A stretch of 54,066 nucleotides of DNA from Hydrogenispora ethanolica (GTDB lineage: Bacteria > Bacillota > UBA4882 > UBA8346). The stretch is from assembly GCF_004340685.1 (NCBI RefSeq), contig NZ_SLUN01000039.1, positions 1-54,066 on the forward strand, in the 5' to 3' direction. How positions within the stretch are numbered: position 1 is the stretch's first letter; every line of letters starts with the position of its first letter. Of this stretch, positions 52,485 to 54,066 are shown in pieces. The position numbers and the translations under genes are program-made. The notes beneath the pieces were generated by a model. The model ran no database searches and was not told the DNA's origin. It worked only from the letters and a program-made list of their open reading frames with translations.

Positions 52485-53897
52485 TCAAGTGGTCGAATCG
52501 GGTAACTCCTTATCCCGGATGTCCGGATGATCGAGGGTATAGCGTTCGGCCCGGAAGACCCCGTTCTTTTTGATGACGCTGTCATCCCCGGAAGTCTGCC
52601 CAAAGGGATTGGTGTAGCTCCAAACCGTTTTGCCGCGCCGGGTCACCTCGAAGAATCGGCCGTTATAGCCGTTGCAGATCAGGGTATTGCCATTGGGCAG
52701 CCGCTGCGCGCCGGAGATATAAGCCGAATAGAAACTGCCGGACGATCCGGCGCGGTACTTCCAGAACGAACGCTCCGGTCCGTAACGCTGCCGTTTCCCA
52801 AAGACGTAATTGCCTTGAGCGTCGAGCGGCGGCTTGATCTCCACGACCGTGGAATAGCCTTTGCCCTTGCCCGAACGGTTGAGGCCGTTGTTGAAGAGCA
52901 GGATATGATCCTGGCCGGGCAGTCCCTTGGCGATCCACTTGGCATCGTGTTGGCCGAATAATTTTTGGTCTTCCGGCCCTCCGGCTCGGTATGTCCGGGG
53001 ATTGCCCCAACGGTACAGAATATCGCCGCCCTTGCCGTAGCGGCCGCCCTGATGGCCGGCTGCTTCCGCCGTGGTGGTGCTGTGGTCGATGACCCAGATT
53101 TCATTGAAGCCGTGGACCGACAGCAAGATCTGGTCCAGCTCCGGATGGTAATCGATGGCGTTGATATGGGTCCAGTCGGCGATTCCCGCGGCATTGGTCA
53201 TGGTCCCGACAAAATTGATGTCCACCAGTTCGGGGTGGACGCCGACATCGCCGTAGTTTTCCTTGGTGGGATCAAAATCCTGCACCAGATGATCCCAGAG
53301 ATGCCATTTCCAAACGATCTCGCCGCCGGAGGGAGTGGGCTTGACTTCGATCACGTGATCCGGCCAAAGTTCGTTATCCTTCAATAACTCGGGATCCCGT
53401 CCCGCGGCCACGGCCGCGGCGGCCGACTTCCGCTCCCAGGCGATCATCAGAATGTTGCCGTTGGGAAGGCGTTCGATGTCGTGATGCTGGCGGTAGCGCT
53501 CATTGGAGTAGGTGTATCCCCAGCGGACCTTGCCGTCCCAATCCAACTCCTCCACCTTGCCGCCCGCGCCGCCGGCGGCGAAATGTCTTCTGCCGGACGG
53601 CGCCGACTTGGCCGTCCGCAGCAGGTGGCCGTCGTCCAGCAGATAGACGGCGATTCCCGGCAGGTGGCGGCTGGGCCATTGATGAACCACCGCGCCGTCG
53701 TTATTAATCAGGTAGGTCGTGGTGGAGTTCAGCGGGGCGAATAACGTATAGCCTTCGTAGGGTTTGGCGGCCGGCTCGCTCCAGAGGTAGAGCGCCCCGC
53801 TGATCAATAAAACCGCGGCCAGACCCAGACCGATCGCCATTCTTTTTTGCAACGCGGTCCATCGCGCCATGGCCGTCGTGAATGCGTTGGTATTCAA
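52485..53897 (-). CDS. arylsulfotransferase-like exported or membrane-anchored protein
   Basis: A 470-residue protein: cytoplasmic N-tail, one transmembrane segment (about 20-40, AIGLGLAAVLLISGALYLW), then an extracellular six-bladed propeller-like body with repeats such as DDGHLLRT, LPNGNILMIAW, and LPNGNTLICNGYNG, typical of the arylsulfotransferase (ASST) family. His residues in YRQHHDIERL and FGQHDAKW may be the active site (ASST uses a transient His). No DsbA/DsbB partner is nearby. Substrate unknown; homologues also occur with no known sulfo-transfer. TTG 53897 has GAGG 4 nt upstream; ATG 53870 is an alternative. Confidence 0.75.
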   Translation of the reverse strand: MNTNAFTTAMARWTALQKRMAIGLGLAAVLLISGALYLWSEPAAKPYEGYTLFAPLNSTTTYLINNDGAVVHQWPSRHLPGIAVYLLDDGHLLRTAKSAPSGRRHFAAGGAGGKVEELDWDGKVRWGYTYSNERYRQHHDIERLPNGNILMIAWERKSAAAAVAAGRDPELLKDNELWPDHVIEVKPTPSGGEIVWKWHLWDHLVQDFDPTKENYGDVGVHPELVDINFVGTMTNAAGIADWTHINAIDYHPELDQILLSVHGFNEIWVIDHSTTTAEAAGHQGGRYGKGGDILYRWGNPRTYRAGGPEDQKLFGQHDAKWIAKGLPGQDHILLFNNGLNRSGKGKGYSTVVEIKPPLDAQGNYVFGKRQRYGPERSFWKYRAGSSGSFYSAYISGAQRLPNGNTLICNGYNGRFFEVTRRGKTVWSYTNPFGQTSGDDSVIKKNGVFRAERYTLDHPDIRDKELPDSTT

Positions 53898-54066
53898 ACT
53901 GCCTCACATCCTATTTCAAGTATTTTTGTGTTCCCGGCCGTCCCGGATCTTCGGATTGAAATATTTTTTTAATCTGAGTATCAAGTTTACTCAGCAAACA
54001 CTATATGGTTCTGTACCCCCAAGTAAGGAGAACCCTATCTGTCACTTTGAATAAAGGAATTGGAGG
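53898..54066. other. region at the window edge
   Basis: Intergenic sequence upstream of the arylsulfotransferase-like gene, AT-rich with a GAGT-N9-ACTC palindrome (about 53980). The window ends in GGAATTGGAGG, a good ribosome binding site, so a plus-strand gene probably starts just beyond the edge. Confidence 0.4.

Overview
The window looks like chromosomal DNA of a fermentative anaerobe of the phylum Bacillota (Firmicutes). The reasons are AGGAGG-type ribosome binding sites, frequent TTG/GTG starts, sigma-A promoters, intrinsic terminators, glycine and TPP riboswitches read out by terminators, a Rex repressor, an HydABC-type [FeFe] hydrogenase and YesM/YesN two-component proteins. Base composition is mid to high GC in most genes and AT-richer from about 15 to 21 kb and 24 to 29 kb. 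The species cannot be named from the sequence alone.

Region 1 (1-8.8 kb) is a hydrogen-metabolism operon: a small [2Fe-2S] protein, a PAS-containing sensory [FeFe] hydrogenase, a SpoIIE/PP2C-type phosphatase, the trimeric NADH-linked hydrogenase hydCBA, and rex. Three Rex operators lie in the leader, so an NADH-sensing feedback loop is written into the DNA. Region 2 (8.8-14.4 kb) has a small exported protein, a DnaQ-like exonuclease, and a MarR repressor followed by a heterodimeric ABC exporter.

Region 3 (14.4-21.6 kb) is the strangest part. It holds an array of degenerate 21-bp palindromic repeats, an FHA/winged-helix regulator with a broken 3' end, 25 tandem heptamers, a Ser/Thr kinase fused to an exported beta-helix, a structured repeat element, a LuxR-type response regulator and a frameshifted esterase. 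Region 4 (21.6-24.3 kb) has an MFS transporter, a transglutaminase-like protein and a bacteriohemerythrin.

Region 5 (24.5-36.4 kb) is a sugar or polyol catabolic locus: a YesM/YesN two-component system, two sugar-binding proteins, an RpiB-like isomerase, DhaK and DhaL, an RbsA/RbsC-like transporter and an SDR dehydrogenase. The set fits import and breakdown of a four-carbon polyol through erythrulose and erythrose 4-phosphate. Region 6 (36.6-39.3 kb) pairs a glyoxylate/hydroxypyruvate reductase with an aminotransferase controlled by a tandem glycine riboswitch.

Region 7 (39.4-44.8 kb) has a second 21-bp repeat array, a ROK regulator, a third copy of the structured element in the leader of a decayed nagA, then nagB, a TIM-barrel isomerase and a MurA with Asp at the fosfomycin-target position. 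Region 8 (44.8-54 kb) has a large chemoreceptor behind a terminator-ending leader, a TPP-riboswitch-controlled thiDME salvage operon, ychF, and an arylsulfotransferase-like protein.

The most unusual signals are the about 125-nt structured element present three times (19161-19284, 28032-28167, 41304-41434) with compensatory changes, and the two dispersed 21-bp palindromic arrays (14661-14891, 39411-39641). I do not recognise either as a described family.
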